Assembly (NCBI RefSeq): GCF_013378075.1
Contig: NZ_CP051131.1
Location: forward strand, 1,178,001 to 1,242,000
From: Parasphingopyxis algicola
GTDB lineage: Bacteria > Pseudomonadota > Alphaproteobacteria > Sphingomonadales > Sphingomonadaceae
Length of the DNA stretch: 64,000 bases
Direction of reading: 5' to 3'
The notes below the pieces were generated by a model, which did not search any database, was not told the origin of the DNA, and saw only the letters and a list, made by a program, of their open reading frames with translations. Within the stretch, counting starts at the first letter, position 1, and every line of letters starts with the position of its first letter. The position numbers were made by a program, and so were the translations under genes. This document shows positions 46,755 to 55,383 of the stretch, one piece after another.

Positions 46755-48149
46755 TTGAGCGGAACAGTGTCGATCTTCTCCTTGTTCATGATGGTGATCG
46801 GTTTTGCCGCGATCGGCTGGTTCACGGCGCGGATGCGCGCCGCCCGGCTGCGCCCCACCGAGGGTGCCGTCCGCGCGCACTCCCTGCCCGGCTATCATGG
46901 CTGGTACGTGGCGCTGTGGCTCGCCATTCCCGCGCTGGCCTTTCTCACCGTCTGGTCGGTCGTCATGCCCGGCATGGTCGAACAGTCGGTGCTCGCCAGC
47001 CCCGCCGCGCAAACCCTCCCGGCGTCCGATATCGAGCGTACCGCGATCCTCGGCGAAGCCCGCGCGCTGGCCGACGGATCGTTGCGCGCCGCCTTCAACG
47101 AGGAAGCCGAGGCGCTCGCCCCCGCCTTCAAGGAAGCGTCGGGCTTTTATAGCGTTATCGGCCTCATCGCGACCGTGCTGCTGGCCTTCGCCTGCGGAGC
47201 CTATGCGTTTCTGCGCGTGCGCCCGGATTTCCGCGCCCGCAACCGGGTCGAGCGCGTCGTCATGTGGGTGTTGCTGATCGCCTCGCTGATCGCGATCCTC
47301 ACCACGATCGGCATCGTCGCCTCGCTGCTGTTCGAGACGATCCGCTTCTTCGACCGGATATCGCCGATCGAGTTCATTTTCGGCACCCATTGGAGCCCGC
47401 GATCGACGACCTTCAGCGACGATCCGGGATCGTTCGGCGCGATCCCGCTATTCTGGGGCACGATCCTGATCGGCGCGATCATCGCGATGATCGTCGCGAT
47501 CCCGCTCGGCCTGATGAGCGCGGTGTATCTCACCCAATATGCGCCGGCCCGCTTCCGCTCCGTCATGAAACCGGTGCTCGAGATCCTCGCCGGCGTGCCG
47601 ACGGTCGTCTACGGCTATTTCGCCGCGCTGACCGTCGCGCCGGCCGTACGCGACTTCGCGGTCAACGTGCTCGGCGTCAGCAGCGCTTCGTCCGAATCCG
47701 CGCTCGCCGCCGGCGTCGTCATGGGGGTGATGATCATCCCCTTCGTCTCCTCGATGGCCGACGATTCGCTGGCCGCGGTGCCGGGCGCGATGCGCGACGG
47801 CAGCCTCGCCATGGGCGCGACCAATTCGGAAACGATCAAGCGGGTGCTGATCCCCGCGGCGCTGCCCGGCATCGTCGGCGGCGTGCTGCTCGCCGTCAGC
47901 CGCGCCATCGGCGAGACGATGATCGTCGTGATGGCGGCCGGGCTCGCCGCCAACCTCACGGCCAATCCGTTCGAGAGCGTCACGACCGTGACCGTCCAGA
48001 TCGTCCAGCTGCTGACCGGCGATCAGGAATTCGACAGTTCGAAGACGCTCGCCGCCTTTGCGCTGGGCCTCGTCCTCTTCATCGTGACGCTGCTGCTCAA
48101 CATCATTGCGCTCAGCGTCGTCAAACGCTTCCGCGAGGCCTATGAATAG
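46755..48149 (+). CDS. pstC: phosphate ABC transporter permease PstC
   Basis: Membrane subunit of the high-affinity phosphate importer. At 464 residues it is longer than the usual roughly 320 because of an N-terminal membrane extension; the permease core (IPLGLMSAVYLTQYAP, GVPTVVYGYFAAL and the EAA loop GATNSETIKRVLIPAALPGI) occupies the second half. The start is uncertain: TTG 46755, GTG 46767 or ATG 46788, none with an ideal ribosome site. The periplasmic binding protein PstS is not encoded here. Confidence 0.92.
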   Translation: MSGTVSIFSLFMMVIGFAAIGWFTARMRAARLRPTEGAVRAHSLPGYHGWYVALWLAIPALAFLTVWSVVMPGMVEQSVLASPAAQTLPASDIERTAILGEARALADGSLRAAFNEEAEALAPAFKEASGFYSVIGLIATVLLAFACGAYAFLRVRPDFRARNRVERVVMWVLLIASLIAILTTIGIVASLLFETIRFFDRISPIEFIFGTHWSPRSTTFSDDPGSFGAIPLFWGTILIGAIIAMIVAIPLGLMSAVYLTQYAPARFRSVMKPVLEILAGVPTVVYGYFAALTVAPAVRDFAVNVLGVSSASSESALAAGVVMGVMIIPFVSSMADDSLAAVPGAMRDGSLAMGATNSETIKRVLIPAALPGIVGGVLLAVSRAIGETMIVVMAAGLAANLTANPFESVTTVTVQIVQLLTGDQEFDSSKTLAAFALGLVLFIVTLLLNIIALSVVKRFREAYE

Positions 48150-49445
48150 ATGAACACCGCCATCGCCTCCCCCACCGGCCGTCAGCCGACCGACTGGGCC
48201 GCCGACGCCATGCAGCGCCGGATCCGGGCCCGGTACCGCGCCGAGAAACGGTTCCGCTTCTACGGCCTGTTCGCGATATTGCTTTCGGCGGGATTTCTCG
48301 CCTTCCTGCTGATCACGATGGTGTCGAGCGGCGCGCGCGGCTTCACCCAGACCCAGATCGCGCTGCCCGTCAATTTTGCGGCGTCGGACATCTTCCTCGA
48401 ACCCGGCCAGCTTGACGGCGAGGACCGCGCGCAATTGCTCGCCCGGGCGGATTTCCAGAACCTCGCCCGGCAATCGGCCATCGCGACCTATGGCGAGGAC
48501 GGCCCGAGGCTGCTGTCGAACGGCGCCTGGGTCAAGCTGCGCAACGCGGTGTCCGACGATCCGACCTTGCTGACCCGCGAGGAAGTGATCTGGATGCCCG
48601 CATCGACCGAGGTCGATTTCGCGGCGCGCGGCGATATGGGGCCGCGCCAGAGCGAAGAACGCGCGGCGATGATCGAGCGTTATGGAGAACTCGACGAGGC
48701 CGGCCAGGTGCGCCGCGCGCTGAGCTGGACCTTCCTGACCATGGCGGATTCGAGCGATCCGACCCTGGCCGGCATCTGGGGGGCGCTCAAGGGCTCGCTC
48801 CTGACCATGATCGTCACCCTGCTGCTGGCCTTTCCGATCGGCGTGCTGGCGGCCGTCTATCTGGAGGAATATGCGCCGCAGAACCGCTGGACCGACATGA
48901 TCGAGGTATCGATCAACAATCTCGCGGCCGTGCCGTCGATCATCTTCGGCCTGCTCGGGCTCGCGGTGTTCATCAACACGTTCTACCTGCCCCGATCGGC
49001 GGCGGTCGTCGGCGGCCTGACCCTGGCGCTGATGACGATGCCGGTGATCGTGATCGCGGGGCGCAACGCGATCAAGTCGGTGCCGCCCTCGATCCGGGAC
49101 GCGGCGCTCGGCGTCGGCGCCTCGCCGGTCCAGGTGCTGACCCATCACGTGCTGCCCTTGTCGCTGCCCGGCATCCTGACCGGCACTATCATCGGGATGA
49201 GCCGCGCATTGGGCGAAACCGCGCCGCTGCTGCTGATCGGCATGCGCGCCTTCGTCGCCACGCCGCCCGACGGCTTCACCGATCCCGCCACGGTCCTGCC
49301 CGTGCAGATCTTCCTGTGGTCCGACGAGCTCGATCCGGGCTTTGTCGAACGGACCTCGGCGGCGATTATCGTGCTGCTGCTCTTCCTGCTCGCCATGAAC
49401 GGGCTCGCGATCTGGCTGCGCAACAAATATGAACAACGCTGGTGA
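48150..49445 (+). CDS. pstA: phosphate ABC transporter permease PstA
   Basis: Second permease subunit of the phosphate importer, 431 residues. It begins immediately after the pstC stop. A periplasmic insertion of about 140 residues follows the first helix, as in other sphingomonad-type PstA; the core has [25 protein letters not shown] and the EAA loop [20 protein letters not shown]. It ends 4 bases before pstB. Confidence 0.94.
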   Translation: MNTAIASPTGRQPTDWAADAMQRRIRARYRAEKRFRFYGLFAILLSAGFLAFLLITMVSSGARGFTQTQIALPVNFAASDIFLEPGQLDGEDRAQLLARADFQNLARQSAIATYGEDGPRLLSNGAWVKLRNAVSDDPTLLTREEVIWMPASTEVDFAARGDMGPRQSEERAAMIERYGELDEAGQVRRALSWTFLTMADSSDPTLAGIWGALKGSLLTMIVTLLLAFPIGVLAAVYLEEYAPQNRWTDMIEVSINNLAAVPSIIFGLLGLAVFINTFYLPRSAAVVGGLTLALMTMPVIVIAGRNAIKSVPPSIRDAALGVGASPVQVLTHHVLPLSLPGILTGTIIGMSRALGETAPLLLIGMRAFVATPPDGFTDPATVLPVQIFLWSDELDPGFVERTSAAIIVLLLFLLAMNGLAIWLRNKYEQRW

Positions 49446-49449
49446 GACA

Positions 49450-50268
49450 ATGAACGACGCAACCGACACCCAGGCCCCGCCGCAATCCGGGGAACCGCTC
49501 GTCGCCCCGGATATGCTCAAGATGACGGCGCGCAATGTCGACGTCTATTATGGCGACAAGCAGGCGATCGATAACGTCTCGATCGATATCGGCATGGACA
49601 ATGTGACAGCCTTTATCGGCCCGTCCGGCTGCGGAAAATCGACCTTTCTGAGAACCCTCAACCGGATGAACGATACGATACCGATCGCCAGGACGACGGG
49701 CCGGATCGAGCTCGATGGCGAGGATATCTACGATCCGACGATGGACGTGGTGCAGCTGCGCGCCCGGGTCGGCATGGTGTTCCAGAAGCCCAACCCCTTC
49801 CCCAAATCGATCTTCGAAAATGTCGCCTATGGCCCGCGCATCCACGGCCTCGCCACGTCCAAATCGGAATTCGACGAGATCGTCGAGAAATCGCTGATCC
49901 GCGCCGGCCTGTTCGAGGAGGTCAAGGACCGGCTCGACGACAGCGGCACCGCACTCTCGGGCGGCCAGCAGCAGCGGCTGTGCATCGCCCGCGCGATCGC
50001 GGTCGATCCCGAGGTCATCCTGATGGACGAACCCTGCTCGGCGCTCGATCCGATCGCGACCGCCAAGATCGAGGAGCTGATCCACGAGCTGCGCGGCAAA
50101 TATGCGATCGTCATCGTGACCCATAATATGCAGCAGGCGGCCCGCGTTTCGCAGCGTACGGCCTTTTTCCATCTCGGCAATCTCGTCGAATATGGCGAAA
50201 CGTCCGAGCTGTTCACCAACCCGCACCAGGAACGGACGAAGGACTATATCACCGGCCGGTACGGCTAG
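49450..50268 (+). CDS. pstB: phosphate ABC transporter ATPase PstB
   Basis: ATPase powering phosphate import. The 272 residues contain Walker A GPSGCGKS at 57-64, the PstB-specific Q-loop [11 protein letters not shown], signature [14 protein letters not shown] and Walker [17 protein letters not shown] 49450 gives the compact start; an in-frame ATG at 49429 lies within pstA. The phosphate operon order is kept on both sides. Confidence 0.96.
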   Translation: MNDATDTQAPPQSGEPLVAPDMLKMTARNVDVYYGDKQAIDNVSIDIGMDNVTAFIGPSGCGKSTFLRTLNRMNDTIPIARTTGRIELDGEDIYDPTMDVVQLRARVGMVFQKPNPFPKSIFENVAYGPRIHGLATSKSEFDEIVEKSLIRAGLFEEVKDRLDDSGTALSGGQQQRLCIARAIAVDPEVILMDEPCSALDPIATAKIEELIHELRGKYAIVIVTHNMQQAARVSQRTAFFHLGNLVEYGETSELFTNPHQERTKDYITGRYG

Positions 50269-50282
50269 ACGGAAACCCGATC

Positions 50283-50999
50283 ATGCCCAACAAGAGCGAA
50301 CATACGGTCAAGGCGTTCGACGACGATATCGGCGAGCTGCGGGCGCTCGTGTCGGAGATGGGCGGGCTCGCCGAGACGGCGATCGGCGATGCGATCCACG
50401 CGCTCACCCGCCATGACCTCGAAACCGCGGCGCGGATCGTCAAGGACGATGCGCGGATCGATGAGCTGGAAGCCGAAGTCGAAAGGCTCGCCGTCCGGCT
50501 GATCGCGCTGCGCGCGCCGCTCGCCGACGATCTGCGCGAGGCGGTGGCGGCGATCAAGATCGCGACGGTGCTCGAGCGGATCGGCGACTATGCCAAGAAT
50601 ATCGCGAAACGCGTGCCGATCTTCGATCATCGCGCCGATATCGAGCCGCTGAGCATCCTTCCGGCGATGGCGCGGATCGTACAGGAAATGGTGCATAACG
50701 TGCTCGACGCGTTCGCCGCCCGCGACGCAACGATGGCCAAGATGGTGATCGAGCGCGATTCGGCGGTCGACGATTTCTACGACAGCCTGTTCCGCGCGCT
50801 CCTCACCCATATGATGGAGAATTCGCACAACATCACCCAGTCCACCCATTTGCTGTTCATCGCCAAGAATCTCGAACGGGTCGGCGATCACGCCACGAAC
50901 ATCGCCGAGATGGTCTATTTCGCGGCCACGGGAGACTATCTGGAGGACCGTTCGGGCGGCGAGAGCTATGCGCCGGAACCGGAGGAGCTTGAAGAATGA
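50283..50999 (+). CDS. phoU: phosphate signalling protein PhoU
   Basis: A 238-residue all-helical protein with two PhoU repeats, each with the metal-binding pattern (DARIDELEAEVERL and ERDSAVDDFYDSL with the ERIGDYAKNIAKR / ERVGDHATNIAEM partners). It connects the Pst transporter to PhoR and dampens Pho signalling when phosphate is plentiful. Its 3' end overlaps phoB by 4 bases (ATGA). Confidence 0.96.
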   Translation: MPNKSEHTVKAFDDDIGELRALVSEMGGLAETAIGDAIHALTRHDLETAARIVKDDARIDELEAEVERLAVRLIALRAPLADDLREAVAAIKIATVLERIGDYAKNIAKRVPIFDHRADIEPLSILPAMARIVQEMVHNVLDAFAARDATMAKMVIERDSAVDDFYDSLFRALLTHMMENSHNITQSTHLLFIAKNLERVGDHATNIAEMVYFAATGDYLEDRSGGESYAPEPEELEE

Positions 51000-51694
51000 G
51001 CAAAGCCAAACTCCTGCTCGTCGAAGACGATATGGCGCTGACCGAATTGCTGATCTGGCATTTCGAGCGCGAGGAATTCAACGTCAAGCACACGGTCGAC
51101 GGCGAGGAAGCGCTGCTGCTGGCGCGCGAGAACCCGCCCGATCTCGTGCTGCTCGACTGGATGATCGAGGGGCTTTCGGGGATCGAGGTGTGCCGCCGCC
51201 TGCGCCGGATGCCCGACACCGCGAACGTGCCGATCATTATGCTGACGGCACGCGGCGAGGAAGAGGACCGGGTCCGCGGCCTCGAGACCGGGGCCGACGA
51301 TTATGTCACCAAACCGTTCAGCCCGCGCGAACTCGTCGCCCGGGTCGGCGCGGTGCTCCGCCGCGTCCGCCCCGCGCTCGCCGGCGAGCCGCTGCTCCAT
51401 GGCGACATCGCGATGGACACGGTCAGCTACAAGGTCCGCCGCGACGGCGAGGTGATCCCGCTCGGGCCCACCGAATTCCGCCTGCTCAAGCATTTCCTCG
51501 AACATCCGGGCCGCGTGTTCAGCCGCGAGAGGCTGCTCGATTCGGTCTGGGGCCATGATTCGGATATCGAGCCGCGCACCGTCGATGTGCATATCCGGCG
51601 GCTGCGCAAGGCCCTGAACAAGGGCGGCAAGCCCGACATCATCCGCACCGTCCGCTCGGCAGGGTACGCACTGGATGCCGAGGGCGCGGGCTAG
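50996..51694 (+). CDS. phoB: phosphate-regulon response regulator PhoB
   Basis: A 232-residue OmpR-family regulator. Receiver domain residues 1-125 include the phospho-acceptor Asp54 (VLLDWM), acidic pair EDD at 10-12 and the K in VTKPF; the winged-helix DNA-binding domain has LGPTEFRLLKHFLEHPGRVF and VDVHIRRLRKAL. It binds Pho boxes such as the candidate at 46552-46579. It is the last gene of the operon. Confidence 0.96.
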   Translation: MSKAKLLLVEDDMALTELLIWHFEREEFNVKHTVDGEEALLLARENPPDLVLLDWMIEGLSGIEVCRRLRRMPDTANVPIIMLTARGEEEDRVRGLETGADDYVTKPFSPRELVARVGAVLRRVRPALAGEPLLHGDIAMDTVSYKVRRDGEVIPLGPTEFRLLKHFLEHPGRVFSRERLLDSVWGHDSDIEPRTVDVHIRRLRKALNKGGKPDIIRTVRSAGYALDAEGAG

Positions 51695-51715
51695 GCTGCA
51701 CGCCGCACCCGGCCG

Positions 51716-52087
51716 TCAATCCTCGCTCGCCAGATAGTCGATGATCGCCCGCCGTTCGGTCGGATCGGACAGGCGGACGCCCATCGTCGTTCCCGGCACC
51801 ATGGCGCGCGGATCCCGGAGCCAGCGGTCGAGCCGGACGCGCGACCAGGCGAATTCGGCCCGGGCCAGCGCGGCCGAATAGCGGAAATCCGGGACCGAAC
51901 CCGCGCGCCGCCCGATCAGGCCGCGATGGCGCGGCCCGACCCGGTTCGCGTCGAGCGAATGGCAGCCGCCGCAGCGCTGGCTATAGAGGCGGGCGCCGTC
52001 AGCCGGTTGCGCCCGCCCCTCCGCTTCGCCCAGCGACCCGCAGACCAGCGGCAGGGCGAGCAGCATGACGGCGCGTAATGTCGTCAC
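51716..52087 (-). CDS. class I c-type cytochrome, exported
   Basis: Small periplasmic electron carrier of 123 residues. The GTG start at 52087 gives MTTLRAVMLLALPLVCGSLG, a signal peptide, directly after the stop of the ferritin-like gene. The haem motif is CGGCH (Cys39, Cys42, His43), and a methionine in PGTTMGVRLSD is the likely second axial ligand, as in cytochrome c-550 types. Coupling to a Tat-exported ferritin-like protein suggests a shared periplasmic redox function. Confidence 0.9.
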   Translation of the reverse strand: MTTLRAVMLLALPLVCGSLGEAEGRAQPADGARLYSQRCGGCHSLDANRVGPRHRGLIGRRAGSVPDFRYSAALARAEFAWSRVRLDRWLRDPRAMVPGTTMGVRLSDPTERRAIIDYLASED

Positions 52088-52091
52088 GCGC

Positions 52092-52700
52092 CTATCCGAA
52101 GATGAAGCCGGTTTCGGGCATGCTCTGGCCGAGCGCGCCGGCGAGCGCCGCGAAATGCGCCGCCTCGTCGACCGCGATCCGCGCGGCGAGATGGTCGTGA
52201 TCGCCATCCTGCAGCGAGGGCATGATCCCGAGATAGGCCGATGTCGCGCCGCGCTCGAGCCGCAGCGCGAGGTTCAGCACGTCGGTCTGGTTGCGCAGCG
52301 CGCCGAGGCCGAGCGCCTCGACATATTCGGCATCGGTCTTCGGCTCGACCGGCGTTCCGCCCAGCGTGCGGATGACGCGGGCCAGCTCGTCGCGATGCTG
52401 CCGGTGATGGCCGCGAAACAGGACGCCGACTTCGACGACCGCCGGTTCGAGCAGCCCGCTGCCCGCCGCGATCGTATAGGCGGCGATCCCTTCATGTTCG
52501 AGGCCCAGCGCGGCGTTCAGCAGGTCGGCATCGCCCTGGGCATCGGCAGGCGCGCCTCTGCCATAGCGGCCGCGCTGGGCCGCCACGGGTTCGCCGGAGA
52601 GCAACGAAACCGCGGCAAGGGAAAGGCCGCCGGCGGCGGCGGTGCGGATAAAGGAACGGCGCCCGGTCGCGTCGGGCTTGCTTATGGTCTGGTCGGTCAT
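52092..52700 (-). CDS. Tat-exported ferritin-like domain protein
   Basis: A 202-residue precursor with a twin-arginine signal (RRSFIRTAAAGGLSLAAVSLL, residues about 17-37) and a four-helix ferritin-like domain. Carboxylate ligand candidates include E and H in GLEHEGIAAY, the HHRQHRDEL segment, RLERGATSAY and DEAAHFAAL. The presence of paired E/H motifs suggests a di-metal site. ATG 52700 is chosen; the frame extending further upstream crosses the operators. It is cotranscribed with the cytochrome c gene. Confidence 0.85.
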   Translation of the reverse strand: MTDQTISKPDATGRRSFIRTAAAGGLSLAAVSLLSGEPVAAQRGRYGRGAPADAQGDADLLNAALGLEHEGIAAYTIAAGSGLLEPAVVEVGVLFRGHHRQHRDELARVIRTLGGTPVEPKTDAEYVEALGLGALRNQTDVLNLALRLERGATSAYLGIMPSLQDGDHDHLAARIAVDEAAHFAALAGALGQSMPETGFIFG

Positions 52701-52748
52701 GGGTGGGTCCTCTCGGTTCTGGATGCAAAGGGAAATCGACGACTCGAA

Positions 52749-52766
52749 CGATACCGATCTGTATCG
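52749..52766. promoter_or_regulatory. operator copy 1 in the divergent region
   Basis: CGATACCGATCTGTATCG, a dyad with arms CGATAC/GTATCG. Its central 16 bases are the exact reverse complement of the second copy at 52813-52828. It is 49 bases upstream of the ferritin-like gene. Confidence 0.75.
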
Positions 52767-52809
52767 TTGCTGCCCTTCCTTCGAAGATCGCGTGCCCGCT
52801 GTCAACAGA

Positions 52810-52831
52810 AAAGATACAGATCGGTATCTTT
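52810..52831. promoter_or_regulatory. operator copy 2 in the divergent region
   Basis: AAAGATAC, six bases, then GTATCTTT: an 8-bp perfect dyad whose core GATACAGATCGGTATC is the reverse complement of copy 1. It is about 107 bases upstream of the SDR gene. The symmetric form suits a TetR-type dimeric repressor, although no such gene is adjacent. Confidence 0.75.
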
Positions 52832-52938
52832 CTTGCCATCCGGATTCAAAGCGCCGAAGATAGGCGCTTGAACCTGCCCCCTCGCCGGGTTAACGCGCAC
52901 GTCAACCACGATCCCACGCAATCCATGGAGTCCCCATC

Positions 52939-53844
52939 ATGACCATTTCGTTCGAAGACAAAGTCGCCATCGTCACCGGCGCGGGCGGCGGGCTCGGCCG
53001 CGCCTATGCGCTCGATCTCGCGAGCCGCGGCGCGAAGGTCGTCGTCAACGATCTAGGCGGATCGCGCGACGGCACGGGCTCTTCGGACGCGGCGCAGAAG
53101 GTCGTCGAGGAGATCGAGGCGGCCGGCGGCACGGCGATGGCCAATGGCGGGTCGGTCACCGAAGCCGGGCAGATGAACGAGATGGTCGCCAAGACCAGGG
53201 AAGCCTGGGGCGGCGTCCATATCCTGATCAACAATGCCGGCGTCCTGCGCGACAAGAGCTTCGCCAAGATGAGCGTCGAGGATTTCCGCTTCGTCGTCGA
53301 CGTCCATCTCAACGGCTCGGCGGTCTGCACCAAGGCGGTGTGGGAAACGATGCGCGAACAGGCCTATGGCCGCATCCTGATGACCGCCTCCTCGACCGGG
53401 CTCTACGGCAATTTCGGCCAGGCCAATTACGGCGCGGCGAAGCTCGGCCTCGCCGGCTTCACCAAGACGCTCGCCATCGAGGGCGCCAAGTACAACATCA
53501 AGTGCAACACCATCGCGCCGATCGCCGGCACCCGGATGACCGAAGACATCATGCCGCCCGAAATGTTCAAGGCGCTGTCGCCGGAAAACGTCGCCCCGGC
53601 CGCGGTCTATCTCGTCGCCGAGGACGCGCCGACCAACATGATCGTCGGCGCCGGCGGCGGCTTCTTCCACGCCGCCTATGTGACGCATACGCAAGGCGTC
53701 GCGCTTCCCGAAGACCAGCGCACCGCCGAAGGCGTCGCAGACGTCTGGGACCAGATCATCGACCGCGCGGAAGAGTTCGTCCCGCAGAGCGGCGCCGAAC
53801 AGGGCGCGCAGGCGTTCAAGAAGCTGCAGGCGCTGGGTGGGTGA
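52939..53844 (+). CDS. SDR-family dehydrogenase (3-hydroxyacyl-CoA type)
   Basis: A 301-residue short-chain dehydrogenase. The cofactor motif is VTGAGGGLGRAYA near residue 13, NNAGV near 92, and the catalytic YGAAK with its serine in ASSTGLYGNFG. NDLGGSRDGTGSS after beta-2 and the long C-terminal tail match the dehydrogenase domain of peroxisomal multifunctional enzyme type 2, so a (3R)-hydroxyacyl-CoA substrate is likely. A degenerate copy of its last 40 codons lies downstream at 53954-54079. Confidence 0.93.
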   Translation: MTISFEDKVAIVTGAGGGLGRAYALDLASRGAKVVVNDLGGSRDGTGSSDAAQKVVEEIEAAGGTAMANGGSVTEAGQMNEMVAKTREAWGGVHILINNAGVLRDKSFAKMSVEDFRFVVDVHLNGSAVCTKAVWETMREQAYGRILMTASSTGLYGNFGQANYGAAKLGLAGFTKTLAIEGAKYNIKCNTIAPIAGTRMTEDIMPPEMFKALSPENVAPAAVYLVAEDAPTNMIVGAGGGFFHAAYVTHTQGVALPEDQRTAEGVADVWDQIIDRAEEFVPQSGAEQGAQAFKKLQALGG

Positions 53845-53953
53845 ACGGTAAAATCACGAAACTCGAAGCGGGCGTGTCCGGAGACGGATGCGCCCCTTTT
53901 TTTGCTCGGCCAACTGCGCGCAATGGGCACGGCGGCCTCATGTGAGCAGCGAG

Positions 53954-54079
53954 TCTACGGCCGAAGGCGTCGTCGATGTCTGGGACCGGATGATAGACTG
54001 TTTGGAAGATCTCGTCCCGGCGAATGAAGCCAATCAAGGTTGGGGGCAACTTGTGGTTAAAAAATTGACGGATGGATAA
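53954..54079 (+). pseudogene. degenerate copy of the SDR 3' end
   Basis: The frame ending TAA 54077-54079 reads STAEGVVDVWDRMIDCLEDL and then VPANEANQGWGQLVVKKL. The SDR C-terminus reads RTAEGVADVWDQIIDRAEEF and then VPQSGAEQGAQAFKKL. The similarity covers about 40 codons with no matching N-terminal part, so this is the remnant of a paralogous gene, probably truncated when the restriction-modification genes arrived. A 5' extension to an ATG at 53888 is not similar to any SDR. Confidence 0.8.
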
Positions 54080-54093
54080 CTGCGAAATAAGAT
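54065..54093 (+). promoter_or_regulatory. promoter of the methyltransferase gene (leaderless position)
   Basis: TTGACG (54065-54070), 17-base spacer, TAAGAT (54088-54093). Only six bases separate the -10 hexamer from the ATG at 54100, so transcription would start at or next to the start codon. It overlaps the end of the SDR remnant. Confidence 0.65.
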
Positions 54094-54099
54094 CCTGTT

Positions 54100-54750
54100 A
54101 TGTTCTCGTCCGATAATCCTGCCTTAGAGGCCAGCGTTGACCTGATCGCAACGGCAAGAGGCAGGAAATTCGCGACCATTTTGGCAGATCCTCCCTGGCA
54201 GTTTCAAAATCGCACCGGCAAGGTAGCGCCTGAACATAAGAGACTGGCGCGGTATCCCACAATGACGTTGGACGATATCCGAAAACTGCCGGTGGCGGAT
54301 ATCGCCGATGAGCCATCTCATCTTTATCTGTGGGTACCTAATGCCCTGCTCCCAGACGGCCTATCGGTAATGGAAGCATGGGGCTTTCGCTATGTCTCGA
54401 ATATAATCTGGCACAAGATCCGAAAGGATGGCGGTTCGGACGGGCGTGGCGTTGGCTTCTATTTTCGCAACGTCACGGAGATCTTGCTTTTCGGTGTGCG
54501 TGGAAAGAACGCCCGAACGCTCGCTCCTGGCAGACGTCAGGTGAACATGATCCAATCGCGAAAGCGGGAGCATAGCCGTAAACCCGACGAACAATATCAA
54601 GTAATCGAAGACTGTTCCTGGGGACCGCGGCTTGAGATGTTCAGCAGAGGCAAGCGGCGCGGCTGGACCGCCTGGGGTAATCAGGCAGATGATGCATACG
54701 AGCCTACTTGGGATACATATAATTATAACAGTGCCGTTGCGGCGGAATAG
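54100..54750 (+). CDS. MT-A70-family DNA adenine methyltransferase
   Basis: A 216-residue N6-adenine methyltransferase. The catalytic motif DPPW is at residues 30-33 (ILADPPWQF), with the MT-A70 features YPTMTLDDIRKLPV and NVTEILLFGVRGK and the C-terminal SRKPDEQYQVIE region. It is convergent with a BglII/BstYI-like endonuclease gene with 3 bases between stops, so it is most likely the protective methylase of a type II system, probably methylating an adenine inside the endonuclease site. GC is below the surroundings. No ribosome binding site is visible, in line with leaderless translation. Confidence 0.9.
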   Translation: MFSSDNPALEASVDLIATARGRKFATILADPPWQFQNRTGKVAPEHKRLARYPTMTLDDIRKLPVADIADEPSHLYLWVPNALLPDGLSVMEAWGFRYVSNIIWHKIRKDGGSDGRGVGFYFRNVTEILLFGVRGKNARTLAPGRRQVNMIQSRKREHSRKPDEQYQVIEDCSWGPRLEMFSRGKRRGWTAWGNQADDAYEPTWDTYNYNSAVAAE

Positions 54751-54753
54751 CAG

Positions 54754-55347
54754 TCAGATATCAGCCACATAAAGCGCTGGCCGAATAGCAAACGTCAGAA
54801 CAGGGCAACCGCCCCCACCGCCGCCTTCCAATCGCGGCCAGAGCTTTTCATGATGCGTTGTCGACGCACCATATGATGCGCCTTTGCCCAAGTCCTTGAA
54901 GATTGCCTGAAGTTCGGTTGAGCGCGTGACAATTATTCCAACGTCCATAACGCGCAAGTCAAAAAGCAAACGGAAGTTGTTGAGATCGCGATCATAGAAC
55001 GGATCCTTGTTGTTCCACTCAACTTCAATGCCCACCCGCCCCTTAAAACAATCCACACTGTGGGTCGGGCTCTCATATTCAACATCATCGACAGTTATCG
55101 CCGTATCGAAATTTTTCTCGGTCCAACCGCGCCGGTAAAATTCGCTGTCGATACGCCTCGCGATCGGAGATTTGGCGCCACCCTTTGTCAAAATTTCTGA
55201 TTTGAAAAGACGAAAATCGCGCAAAACCGCGACCACTTCCGCCCACTCGGCGGCGCAAGCTGTTTGCAATATTCCGGCCGCGTTCCGCCATTCCTTGACG
55301 TAATACATTTCGCGCAAATCAGCCGGGACAAGATGGTCAGTTGGCAT
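54754..55347 (-). CDS. BglII/BstYI-like type II restriction endonuclease
   Basis: A 197-residue nuclease. The region from PTHSVDCFKGRVGIEVEW to KDPFYDRDLNNFRLLFD carries the active site: Asp99, Glu108 and Glu110 in D-x8-E-x-E spacing, comparable to Asp84/Glu93/Gln95 of BglII. The tail ASTTHHEKLWPR and a run of six glycines are also typical of this group. Known relatives cut AGATCT or RGATCY, so a GATC-centred site is a reasonable guess. ATG 55347 directly follows a promoter suited to leaderless expression. Confidence 0.85.
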   Translation of the reverse strand: MPTDHLVPADLREMYYVKEWRNAAGILQTACAAEWAEVVAVLRDFRLFKSEILTKGGAKSPIARRIDSEFYRRGWTEKNFDTAITVDDVEYESPTHSVDCFKGRVGIEVEWNNKDPFYDRDLNNFRLLFDLRVMDVGIIVTRSTELQAIFKDLGKGASYGASTTHHEKLWPRLEGGGGGGCPVLTFAIRPALYVADI

Positions 55348-55354
55348 GACGACA

Positions 55355-55383
55355 TGCTTACGGACCGACAAAATGCTTGGCAA
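55355..55383 (-). promoter_or_regulatory. promoter of the endonuclease gene (leaderless position)
   Basis: On the minus strand TTGCCA (55383-55378), 17-base spacer, TAAGCA (55360-55355). The ATG at 55347 begins 7 bases after the -10 hexamer, mirroring the methyltransferase promoter geometry. Confidence 0.6.

Noticed and set aside
47448-49535. 695-codon minus-strand frame over pstC and pstA
   Set aside because: Antisense shadow of two membrane-protein genes; long runs of Asp, Arg, His and Gln.
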